In this document: one piece after another, positions 9,813 to 17,324 of the stretch | Numbering within the stretch: the first letter of the stretch is position 1 | Layout: every line of letters begins with the position of its first letter | Assembly (NCBI RefSeq): GCF_007954405.1 | Contig: NZ_CP042344.1 | Location: 2,790,001 to 2,854,000 of the forward strand | Reading direction: 5' to 3' | From: Comamonas flocculans | GTDB taxonomy: Bacteria > Pseudomonadota > Gammaproteobacteria > Burkholderiales > Burkholderiaceae_C | DNA length: 64,000 bases | Notes under the pieces: generated by a model | Told to the model about the DNA's origin: nothing | Database searches by the model: none | What the model saw: the letters and a program-made list of their open reading frames with translations, nothing else | Translations under genes and position numbers: made by a program

Positions 9813-11215
9813 TTAGTGAAGCGGTGCTTGGCACGTTCGCCAAACTCTACGACGCCCCCGGCACGCCGTTCTTGCAGGCACGACTGCCCGCAGTGCATAG
9901 CCTCGAATTGGTCTCGGTGTTGGAAAAATTCGCCCACGCACCGCGTCGCCTCGGCGATCTGGGTGACGATATTTCCTGCACCCAGCATTGGAACGAATCC
10001 ATCGCACAGGCCGATGGCACCATCCGCCGCGAAACTGCCTTCGTGAGTCGTCCCGAAGACTTGGTGCTCTCCGGCCCGCACTTCTACGTCGGCAACCCGC
10101 TCAGCAAAACACCACGCGCCATCTGCACCGAGAAAGGCCACTACGACACCCTCGATCTTGAACATCTGCCCGACCACTACCTGCCGCGCAGCAACTACCA
10201 TCCGGCATGCAGCCCAGACGAATACGCGCGCCGCATGCCGCGTGTCAGTTGGGTGGAGGAAGGAGAAACCGAGGCGAAGCCGGTGACGGCGTATTACCGG
10301 GTGATCAGCCGAAGAGGGTTGAGCATTTCGGGGGAGCGCACATTACTGGCGTCTGTTGCAACCCGTGATGTTTGCCATATAGACGGTGTTTTCTCTGTTG
10401 CTCTTAGAGATCAACGCCTGGTGCCTACACTGGCTGGATTGTGGGCTTCCGTTCCATTCGACTTCTTCATCAAAAGCTCTGGTAAAGGCGATTTTCGTAA
10501 TTCGTTGGCAGAAACTATGACCTTGCCGGAGTTCGGAGACCGTCTTCCGCAATTTTTGGCAAGAACGCTCGCCCTCAACTGCCTCACCACCCACTACGCC
10601 GACCTCTGGCAATCCTGCTGGCAACCCGAATTCACCCAGGACCGCTGGGCCAGCACCGACCCGCGCCTGCCGCAGGACTTCTTCGCCAATCTCACCCCCG
10701 ACTGGCAGCGCCACAACGCCCTGCGCAGCGACTACGCTCGCCGCCAGGCGCTGGTGGAAATCGACGTCCTCGCCGCCCAAGCCCTGGGCCTGACGCTGGA
10801 CGAACTGCTGACCATCTACCGCGTGCAGTTCCCCGTCATGCGCCAGTACGAGCGCGACACCTGGTATGACGCCAACGGCCGCATCGTCTTCACCGCCAGC
10901 AAGGGCCTGGTCGGCGTGGGCCTGCCGCGCAAGGCCGGCCGCCGCGACCCCGAATGCACCGTCGTCACCCCCGACGGCATCCGCCAGCCGCGCCGCCTCG
11001 GCTGGGAAGACATCCAGCCCAACCCCCAGCCCGACGGCACCCTGCGCCCCCAAGTCCCCGACGGCACGGTGATCGAACGCCCCATCACCGACACCACCCA
11101 ACCCGGCGGCCCCATCGACCGCACCATCCGCTACACCGCGCCCTTCACCCTGGCGGATCGAGAAGCGGATTACCGCCTGGCGTGGGCGCATTTTGGAGGC
11201 AAGGAAGGAAGATGA
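9813..11215 (+). pseudogene. Eco57I-type adenine methylase, 3' part (split by IS)
   Basis: The frame entering from the right end of the insertion element continues the methylase exactly. With one TTAG removed the junction reads EV-S-EAVLGTFAKLYDAPGTPF and runs about 465 codons to TGA at 11213-11215. It holds the C-terminal part of the target-recognition and helical region (QFLARTLALNCLTTHYADLW, LPQDFFANLTPDWQRHNALR). It has no start or ribosome-binding site of its own and is probably not translated. Positions about 10270-10560 are again A+T-rich compared with both sides, suggesting a second exchanged block. Confidence 0.8.
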
Positions 11216-11347
11216 AGCATCCACCGTCATCTTGCTGGCAAACACACATGAATCGGAAACAGTGGCAGCGGGCGAAAGGCCGTACGCTGACCACGATATT
11301 CACTCTTTACCAATCAGGTAAAGAACGATAGAATTCCGGGAGTCCGA

Positions 11348-11677
11348 ATGGAAATCCGGTTCAGGGGCGAGAAGCTCCGCGAGCTATGCGAGCGGCAAGT
11401 TGTCGCTAAAAAGAAGCTTGGCGCGGCTTGCGCCCGCAAGCTGACGCTGCGTCTGCAAGCGTTGGAGGCCGTCACGTGCGTTACCGAGCTTGTTGCTGGC
11501 AATCCACACCCGCTCAAGGGCGATCGCGCAGGCCAGTTCGCACTCGATCTGACTGGCGGCTGGCGTTTGGTGTTCAGCCCAGACCATGAATCTTGTCCCA
11601 CGCATCCGGACGGCGGCATCGACTGGTCCCGCGTCACCCTCATTTATATCGAATTCATCGGGGACTACCATGACTGA
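11348..11677 (+). CDS. higB: RelE/HigB-family toxin
   Basis: A 109-residue protein of the RelE/ParE superfamily; HigB-type members cleave mRNA on the ribosome. The sequence has the family pattern: a basic helix (RQVVAKKKLGAACARKLTLR), a central NPHPLKGDRAGQFALDLTGG strand-turn and a terminal strand with Glu/Asp (LIYIEFIGDYHD). Toxin precedes antitoxin and overlaps it by 8 bp, the gene order of higBA. The upstream 130 bp (11216-11347) is A+T-richer and contains TTTACCAATCAGGTAAAGA, an inverted-repeat-like stretch that could be the autoregulatory operator. Confidence 0.8.
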   Translation: MEIRFRGEKLRELCERQVVAKKKLGAACARKLTLRLQALEAVTCVTELVAGNPHPLKGDRAGQFALDLTGGWRLVFSPDHESCPTHPDGGIDWSRVTLIYIEFIGDYHD

Positions 11678-12788
11678 ACGCAGTGCTCCTTTCGCGCCGG
11701 ACTGGGTCTTGCCCCCTGGCGACTCCATTCTCGATCTGGCTGAAGAACGCGGCTGGACCCAGACGGAACTGGCCCGACGCCTGGGCTACAGCGAAAAACA
11801 CGTCAGCCAGCTCATCAACGGCAAGGTACCGGTGACGGTGGATGCCGCCCAGCGGCTGGAGCGCGTGCTCGGCAGCACCATGGATTTCTGGCTGGCACTG
11901 GAGGCCAACTTCCAGAAGCACAAGACACGCCTGGAGGCGGCGCAGCGCCATGCTGGCTGGGTGCCTTGGCTGGACGAGTTGCCACTCAAGGAGCTGATGA
12001 GTTTTGGTGCCCTTGTCAAGCAGCGCGTGGATGCCAAGCACAAGCCGGGGTTGGTCGAGGCCTGCCTGCGCTTTTTCGGCGTAGCCTCGCCCGATGACTG
12101 GCGTGCCCACTATGGTGGCATGCAGATGGCCTTTCGCCGCAGCCGCGCCGAACAGTGCGATGTGGGCGCGATCTCGGCCTGGCTGCGCCTGGGGGAACAG
12201 CAGGCCGAGAAGCTGGATGGCCCCGGATACGACAAGGCCCGCTTCGAGAATGCCTTGCGCACGATCCGCAGCTTGACCTGCGAGCCACCGGAGGTGTTCG
12301 AGCCGAAAATGCGCAAGCTCCTTCACGATGCCGGTGTGTTGCTGGTGCTGGTGCCGGCCATTCCTCGCGCCCATGTCAGCGGTGTGGCGCGCTGGCTGGG
12401 GCCGACCCGGCCGCTCATCCAGCTTTCGCTCTACGGCAAGACCAACGACAAGTTCTGGTTCACCTTCTTCCACGAGGCAGCGCACATTCTGCTGCATGCC
12501 AGCAGCAAGGAAGACAAGAAGTCCATCTTCCTCGATGATCCGAATGCCGTGCACGCGACCGATCCCCGTGAGCGTGAGGCCAATGCATGGGCAGGGGACT
12601 GGCTGATCCCGGTGCAGGCAGCCGCACGATTGTCCAGCCTGCGCAGCAGGGATGCGGTGGCCGATTTTGCCAGGCAGATCGATGTGCATCCCGGCATCGT
12701 GGTCGGGCGCTTGCAGCATGACGGGTTCATCGATCCATCGTGGATGAACGGTCTGAAACAGAGCTTCCGTTTCAGGGATGCATCTTGA
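11670..12788 (+). CDS. higA: HigA-type antitoxin with ImmA/IrrE peptidase domain
   Basis: Start is the ATG at 11670 inside the toxin's last codons; an upstream in-frame ATG at 11586 lies deep in the toxin gene and is rejected. The 372-residue protein has an XRE helix-turn-helix at about residues 20-75 (WTQTELARRLGYSEKHVSQ) that would bind the toxin and repress the operon. Its C-terminal domain of the ImmA/IrrE (COG2856) type has a zinc-peptidase motif HEAAH at 268-272. Long HigA proteins of this kind are a recognised family. Located inside a restriction-like operon, the pair could guard against loss of the locus; that is inference. Confidence 0.82.
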   Translation: MTERSAPFAPDWVLPPGDSILDLAEERGWTQTELARRLGYSEKHVSQLINGKVPVTVDAAQRLERVLGSTMDFWLALEANFQKHKTRLEAAQRHAGWVPWLDELPLKELMSFGALVKQRVDAKHKPGLVEACLRFFGVASPDDWRAHYGGMQMAFRRSRAEQCDVGAISAWLRLGEQQAEKLDGPGYDKARFENALRTIRSLTCEPPEVFEPKMRKLLHDAGVLLVLVPAIPRAHVSGVARWLGPTRPLIQLSLYGKTNDKFWFTFFHEAAHILLHASSKEDKKSIFLDDPNAVHATDPREREANAWAGDWLIPVQAAARLSSLRSRDAVADFARQIDVHPGIVVGRLQHDGFIDPSWMNGLKQSFRFRDAS

Positions 12789-13020
12789 TGCGTAACGCCA
12801 TCGACCTCTTCGAAGAACTCAACTCGGTCGATGAGTCCACCCGCATCGAGGCAAAGCGCGCCAGCAAGCTGGGCAAGTCAGCGATGCACCGCAGCTACAC
12901 CGTGCACAGCCCGACCCAGATCATCCGCTACGGCAACCGCATCGAAATCCGCAACGTCGGCTATTCGCTCAAGGACCCCGTACAGTGGGGTGCACCGGGT
13001 CCACGCCAGCGCAACCCGGC
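12788..13020 (+). pseudogene. AlbA_2/RecG-like ATP-binding protein, internally deleted remnant
   Basis: The frame begins with an ATG overlapping the antitoxin stop and reads MRNAIDLFEELNSVDESTR and EAKRASKLGKS, the start of AlbA_2 (divergent AAA-4) proteins. It then jumps at about 12885 to IIRYGNRIEIRNVGYSLKD, which belongs several hundred residues later in such proteins. Homology fades at about 13015 after GAPGPRQRNPA. So both an internal segment and the 3' end have been lost. The original gene probably belonged to the defence operon. Confidence 0.6.
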
Positions 13021-13022
13021 CT

Positions 13023-13151
13023 GCCGGGATTTTTGTGGACGGGATACGCTGGCCGCTTCCGGTGCGCGACGGCGATCCGCGCTTCCGTTACCCGGAAAGC
13101 GCCAAACACCCGCATCAGGCTTATGTCACGCCCAAGGCGGGGGAGCTTTGA
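13023..13151 (+). pseudogene. C-terminal fragment of an unidentified gene
   Basis: In a different frame from the preceding remnant, codons read AGIFVDGIRWPLPVRDGDP then RFRYPESAKHPHQAYVTPKA and stop at 13149-13151, one base before the ATG of the helicase fragment. Composition and reading suggest a genuine coding 3' end. I do not recognise the family. Its tight spacing and the strong GGGGGAG Shine-Dalgarno inside its last codons (13139-13145) show that this gene, not dprA, originally preceded the large helicase. Confidence 0.45.
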
Positions 13152-13152
13152 C

Positions 13153-13353
13153 ATGCAACCCCTGATCGTTTCCCAGCAAATCGCCCAAGGCGTCGCAGAC
13201 TTCCTGCGCGCGGCCTTCCCGGCCACCACGCCGGGCTTCGATGGCCTGATCCAGCGCTTCCTGGCCGAGCGCAAGCGGGTGTTCCAGGGGCCGTACCTGA
13301 CCTTGCCGTTGCCGTTTCGCAAGCAGGCCGACAGGGGGCTGCCCGCGCTTTGA
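13153..13353 (+). pseudogene. Orphan 5' fragment of the large DEAH/DUF1998 helicase (195-bp duplicate)
   Basis: Positions 13153-13347 repeat 17130-17324 with 5 mismatches in 195 bp. The fragment has an ATG and a strong Shine-Dalgarno (GGGGGAG, 7 bp upstream), reads MQPLIVSQQIAQGVADFLRA and so on for 65 codons, then leaves homology and stops at once (66 residues). The full-length copy downstream instead starts with GTG behind a poor ribosome-binding site. The native translation signals therefore stayed with the dead fragment. Confidence 0.85.
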
Positions 13354-13393
13354 CGCATGGCTGCGCCAGATCGAAGCATTGCGAGCGGGATAG
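13349..13393 (+). pseudogene. 14-codon 3' end of a lost gene
   Basis: Immediately after the duplicated helicase segment, the +1 frame reads FDAWLRQIEALRAG and stops at TAG 13391-13393. The text looks like a natural amphipathic C-terminus, and it lies 30 bp before the RecQ start. It is probably the end of the gene that preceded recQ in the donor of the RecQ/DprA cassette. The family cannot be identified from so little. Confidence 0.3.
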
Positions 13394-13423
13394 CAGGAAA
13401 AACGAAAGACCAAGGGAGAAAAC

Positions 13424-15526
13424 ATGGCTACCCGTGAACAAGCAGAAAGCTATTTGCAACGCGCCCTTGCCCAGCCGCAGGCGCGTTTTCGCGACGGCCA
13501 GTGGGAGGCCATCGACGCTCTGGTCAACCACCGGCACAAGCTGCTGGTGGTGCAGCGTACCGGTTGGGGCAAGTCGTCGGTGTACTTCATCGCCACGCGT
13601 TTGCTGCGCGATGCCGGTGCCGGCCCGACCATCATCGTCTCGCCGCTGCTGGCGCTGATGCGCAACCAGATCGATGCGGCGCAGCGGCTGGGCGTGCGCG
13701 CCTCGACGATCAATTCGTCCAATACCGATCAATGGCCGCAGGTGATTCAGGAGGTGCTGACCAACCGGGTGGACGTGCTGCTGGTGTCGCCGGAACGCTT
13801 CGCCAACGACAGGTTCAGCGATGACGTGCTGCTACCCATTGCGCAGAACCTGGGGTTGTTCGTGGTGGATGAGGCGCACTGCATTTCCGACTGGGGCCAC
13901 GACTTCCGTCCGGACTATCGGCGTTTGGTCAACGTGCTGCGCCGCATGCCACCCAATCTGCCGATCCTGGGCACCACGGCCACCGCCAATGACCGGGTGG
14001 TTAACGATATTGTTGCGCAGCTTGGGAATATTCACGTGCAGCGTGGCTCGTTGATGCGTGAGTCGCTTGCACTGCAGACAACGCGGCTGGGGGATCAGGC
14101 GGCGCGTCTGGCGTGGCTGGCCCACCATATCCCGCAGATACCAGGCTCGGGCATCGTGTATGTGCTGACCCAGCGTGATGCCGGGCAGGTTGCGCGATGG
14201 CTGAATGAAAACGGCATCCTGGCCGAAGCCTATTTCAGCGGAGCAATCGGCCCCAATGGTGAAGCGACCAATGTCTGGCGGGAGCAACTGGAAGACCGCT
14301 TGCAACGCAACCAGTTGAAAGCACTTGTGGCAACGACGGCGCTCGGCATGGGCTACGACAAGCCGGATCTTGGCTTCGTCATCCATTACCAGTCACCGGG
14401 TTCCATCGTCGGCTACTACCAGCAAGTGGGGCGCGCGGGCCGTGGCATCAACCGTGCACTGGGCATCCTGCTGGCTGGCGATGAAGATGCACGCATCCAC
14501 GAGTTCTTCCGCCGTAATGCGTTTCCGAATGAGCGGCATGTTTCGGCCTTGCTGGAAGAGTTGGAGAGCACCGATGGCTTGAGTGAGCGTGAACTGGAAC
14601 AGGCCCTCAACCTTCGCCACGGGCAGATTGCGCAAGTACTGAAGTACCTGTCGGTAGAGAACCCGGCACCGGTCATCAAGCAGGATGGTCACTGGGTGCG
14701 CACGCCGGTGCCCTATCGCCTGGATGTGGAGAACATCCGCCGCTTGACTGGTATCCGCGAGCAGGAATGGCAAGAAATGCAGGAGTACGTGGCAACCCCG
14801 TCCTGCAAGATGGAATTCCTGGCCCGCGTGCTGGACGATCCTTCACCCGGGTCATGCGGCAAATGCGCATCGTGTCTGGGGCAATCGATCGTGCCGGAGA
14901 CATTCCCGCAAGCGCTGGGCGTGAAGGCTGCCCAGTTCCTGAGGCACTCGGAATTCCCGCTGGAATGCAAGAAGCAGATCGCGGTCGGTGCGTTTCCCCT
15001 GTACGGCTTCAATTTCAGAAACATCCCGCAAGAGCTGCGGGCGGAAACCGGACGTGTTCTTTCACGTTGGGGCGATGCGGGCTGGGGTACGGTAGTGGAA
15101 GCGGGCAAGCAAGCCAGCCACTTTGGGGATGAGCTGGTGGAGGCGGTGGCAGAGATGATCCGGAACCGTTGGCGTCCGGAGCCTGCGCCGACCTGGGTGG
15201 CGTGCATTCCTTCGCGCAATCACCCCGAACTGGTGCCGGATTTCAGCCGCCGGTTGGCACAACGGCTGGGGTTGCCGTTTCATCCGACGATCACCAAGCG
15301 GCGCGACAACCAACAACAGAAGTTCCAACAGAACCGATACCACCAGTGCAGCAACCTCGACGGCGTGTTCGGTGTGGAAGGCCAGTTGCCGGCCGGTCCG
15401 GTTCTTCTGGTGGATGACATGGTGGATTCGGCCTGGACGCTGACCGTGGCGGCTATTTTGCTGCGGCAGGCAGGTTGTCCGGCCGTGCTTCCTGTGGCGC
15501 TGGCGGCCACCAGCGATGGAGATTGA
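13424..15526 (+). CDS. RecQ-type helicase fused to a ComF-like phosphoribosyltransferase
   Basis: A 700-residue protein. The N-terminal about 350 residues are a RecQ-type DEAH helicase with Walker A TGWGKS at 46-51, VVDEAHCISDWGHDFRP around 147-163, and the RecA2 motifs TTALGMGYDKPD and QQVGRAGRG. A RecQ zinc-binding cysteine cluster follows (CKMEF, then CGKCASC at about 478-484). The C-terminal 120 residues are not the usual WH/HRDC domains but a type I phosphoribosyltransferase resembling ComFC: VACIPSRNHPELVPDFSRRL, TKRRDNQQQKFQ, and the PRPP-binding motif VLLVDDMVDSAWTL around 661-674. Start is ATG 13424 behind GGGAG. It overlaps or abuts dprA (stop 15526, next ATG 15528). A competence-like set (helicase, ComF domain, DprA) is thus packed into two genes. 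A role in processing invading single-stranded DNA is inference. Confidence 0.85.
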   Translation: MATREQAESYLQRALAQPQARFRDGQWEAIDALVNHRHKLLVVQRTGWGKSSVYFIATRLLRDAGAGPTIIVSPLLALMRNQIDAAQRLGVRASTINSSNTDQWPQVIQEVLTNRVDVLLVSPERFANDRFSDDVLLPIAQNLGLFVVDEAHCISDWGHDFRPDYRRLVNVLRRMPPNLPILGTTATANDRVVNDIVAQLGNIHVQRGSLMRESLALQTTRLGDQAARLAWLAHHIPQIPGSGIVYVLTQRDAGQVARWLNENGILAEAYFSGAIGPNGEATNVWREQLEDRLQRNQLKALVATTALGMGYDKPDLGFVIHYQSPGSIVGYYQQVGRAGRGINRALGILLAGDEDARIHEFFRRNAFPNERHVSALLEELESTDGLSERELEQALNLRHGQIAQVLKYLSVENPAPVIKQDGHWVRTPVPYRLDVENIRRLTGIREQEWQEMQEYVATPSCKMEFLARVLDDPSPGSCGKCASCLGQSIVPETFPQALGVKAAQFLRHSEFPLECKKQIAVGAFPLYGFNFRNIPQELRAETGRVLSRWGDAGWGTVVEAGKQASHFGDELVEAVAEMIRNRWRPEPAPTWVACIPSRNHPELVPDFSRRLAQRLGLPFHPTITKRRDNQQQKFQQNRYHQCSNLDGVFGVEGQLPAGPVLLVDDMVDSAWTLTVAAILLRQAGCPAVLPVALAATSDGD

Positions 15527-15527
15527 G

Positions 15528-16922
15528 ATGCAATTGAGTGAACAAGCCCAGGCGATCTTGCTGCTGACGGCATGGCTGGGCAAACAGGATCCGTCGGGCG
15601 CGACGCCCTTGACGCCGACAGAATGGGGGCGCTTTGCCCTGTTCCTGCGTGACACGGGCCGGAATCCAGCCGATCTGTTGAGGGGGTCGGATATGGCGTC
15701 ATTGTTGTCCGGGTTCGAGGACAAGAAGGTGACACTTGAGCGCATCGGCAAGCTGCTGGGCCGCTCTGCGGCCTTGGGTATCGCGTTGGAGAAATGGCAG
15801 CGAGCGGGCCTGTGGATTCTGACCCGGTCGGATGCGGACTACCCGAAGCGTTGGAAACATTGGTTGAAGAACGACGCACCGCCCGTCCTGTTCGGTACCG
15901 GTAACCGGGGTCTGCTCAATCGGGGCGGAATTGCGGTGGTCGGATCGCGTGACCTGGATGATGCGCAAGTGGCATTCACGGGAAGGCTTGGCCGGAATAT
16001 CGCCCATCAAGGGCAGGCCGTGATTTCCGGTGGTGCGCGTGGTGCAGATGAAACCGCCATGTTGGGGGCGCTTGAATCCGATGGCACGGCAGTCGGCGTG
16101 CTGGCCGATTCTTTGCTGCGCGCCAGCACATCGGCAAAATATCGCAAGGCACTAATGCGCAATGATCTGGCCCTGGTTTCTCCGTTCAATCCGGAAGCCG
16201 GATTCAACGCGGGCAATGCGATGGCTCGTAACAAGTACATCTATTGCTTGTCCGATGCCGCCATTGTGATCGCTGCCACCGAGAACAAGGGTGGCACTTG
16301 GGCCGGTGCCATCGAAGATCTTAAGCGAGGCTGGGTGCCGCTATGGGTTCGACAAGGTCATGTTCCCGGCAACAAGGCGCTGGTGGATAAGGGGGCGAAC
16401 TGGCTGCCCGAGGATTTCGATGTGCGGGAGTTGAGCGATACACAGGTCACAGCTCCCTCAGTTGCGCCTCATGTTGCCGAGGGAATGGAGGCATACGCAA
16501 TGCGGCCAACAGTTGAGCATGGCGCAGCATCCAGTACTGCGCAGGCTTCGGATGCGAAGCAGGAAGTGTGCCCTGAAGGCTCCGATCAGCAGGCAGTGAC
16601 TGCTTCGGCAACGACAAACAAGCCGGAATCGGGAGAAACCCCATATGAGAGTTTCTTGCGTCGTCTCGATGCACTCTTGCGTGAGCAGGCGTTGAGCTTA
16701 AAGGAACTGCAAAGTGAAATGGAAATTAAGTCGAAGCAGCTTTCCGAATGGTTGAAGCAGGCTGGCGCAGACGGGGTCGTCGTCAAAACTCGATCGCCCG
16801 TGAAATACAGGTTGAGAAGAGGGGCGGATGCCCATAAGGATGAGAAGAAGGCGGATGGGAAGGAAAAGAGCGCTCTTGGTTTAGATACAGGCGAAAGTGC
16901 CCAAACGGGTTTCGAGTTCTGA
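15528..16922 (+). CDS. DprA-like (LOG/Rossmann) DNA-processing protein
   Basis: The ATG at 15528 has GGAG 6 bp upstream; the ATG at 15516 lies inside recQ and has no such site. The 464-residue protein has a helical N-terminus, then the DprA Rossmann fold: GIAVVGSRDLDD near 135-146, ISGGARGADETAML near 166-179, and VGVLADSLLRASTSAKYR. A linker follows, then a winged-helix-like tail at about 370-430 (LKELQSEMEIKSKQLSEWLK). DprA binds incoming single-stranded DNA and loads RecA in transformation. Here the gene is coupled to a RecQ-ComF fusion inside a defence island, which points to a defence rather than a transformation role. It is not the housekeeping dprA neighbourhood. Confidence 0.82.
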   Translation: MQLSEQAQAILLLTAWLGKQDPSGATPLTPTEWGRFALFLRDTGRNPADLLRGSDMASLLSGFEDKKVTLERIGKLLGRSAALGIALEKWQRAGLWILTRSDADYPKRWKHWLKNDAPPVLFGTGNRGLLNRGGIAVVGSRDLDDAQVAFTGRLGRNIAHQGQAVISGGARGADETAMLGALESDGTAVGVLADSLLRASTSAKYRKALMRNDLALVSPFNPEAGFNAGNAMARNKYIYCLSDAAIVIAATENKGGTWAGAIEDLKRGWVPLWVRQGHVPGNKALVDKGANWLPEDFDVRELSDTQVTAPSVAPHVAEGMEAYAMRPTVEHGAASSTAQASDAKQEVCPEGSDQQAVTASATTNKPESGETPYESFLRRLDALLREQALSLKELQSEMEIKSKQLSEWLKQAGADGVVVKTRSPVKYRLRRGADAHKDEKKADGKEKSALGLDTGESAQTGFEF

Positions 16923-17010
16923 TTTGGATTGAGGAGCAGTGGGAGCCATGCGGATCAAAGTATCGTGCCGCTTGCTGACGGAACCGTCAGGTCGAGGATG
17001 GGGGGATTCC

Positions 17011-17055
17011 CGTCTGAGCATGGGGGGATTTATGCAATCCCCCCATGCTCGGACG
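17011..17055. promoter_or_regulatory. 20-bp-stem inverted repeat upstream of the large helicase
   Basis: CGTCTGAGCATGGGGGGATT, a TATGC loop, and AATCCCCCCATGCTCGGACG form a stem of 20 pairs (19 Watson-Crick and one G-T). A partial third copy of the arm (GATGGGGGGATTCC) lies just before it at about 16998-17010. No T-tract follows, so it is not a simple intrinsic terminator. It could be an operator, a cruciform or an end of a small element. It sits in the 207-bp gap between dprA and the helicase start. Confidence 0.6.
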
Positions 17056-17068
17056 GCGAGTGAGGCAG

Positions 17069-17114
17069 CTTGCAACCTTGGACTTGCAACCTTTTGGGAT
17101 GAGCTTGCAACCTT
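17069..17114 (+). repeat. Three CTTGCAACCTT direct repeats
   Basis: CTTGCAACCTT occurs at 17069-17079, 17083-17093 and 17104-17114, within the 60 bp before the helicase start. The first codons of the helicase (GTGCAACCCC) continue the TGCAACC theme. The clustering suggests either binding sites or short slippage duplications. No function can be assigned. Confidence 0.5.
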
Positions 17115-17129
17115 TGGGCGAGAGATTGC

Positions 17130-17324
17130 GTGCAACCCCTGATCGTTTCCCAACAGATCACCCAAGGCGTCGCAGACTTCCTGCGCGCGGCCTTCCCGGC
17201 CACCACGCCGGGCTTCGATGGCCTGATCCAGCGCTTTCTGGCCGAGCGCAAGCGGGTGTTCCAGGGGCCGTACCTGACCTTGCCGTTGCCGTTTCGCAAG
17301 CAGGCCGACAGGGGGCTGCCCGCG
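17130..17324 (+). repeat. 195-bp direct repeat, copy B (5' end of the large helicase)
   Basis: This stretch matches 13153-13347 at 190 of 195 positions. The differences include the start codon (GTG here, ATG in the other copy). The two copies are direct and bracket the recQ-dprA cassette and its flanks (13348-17129, 3.8 kb). Confidence 0.9.
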
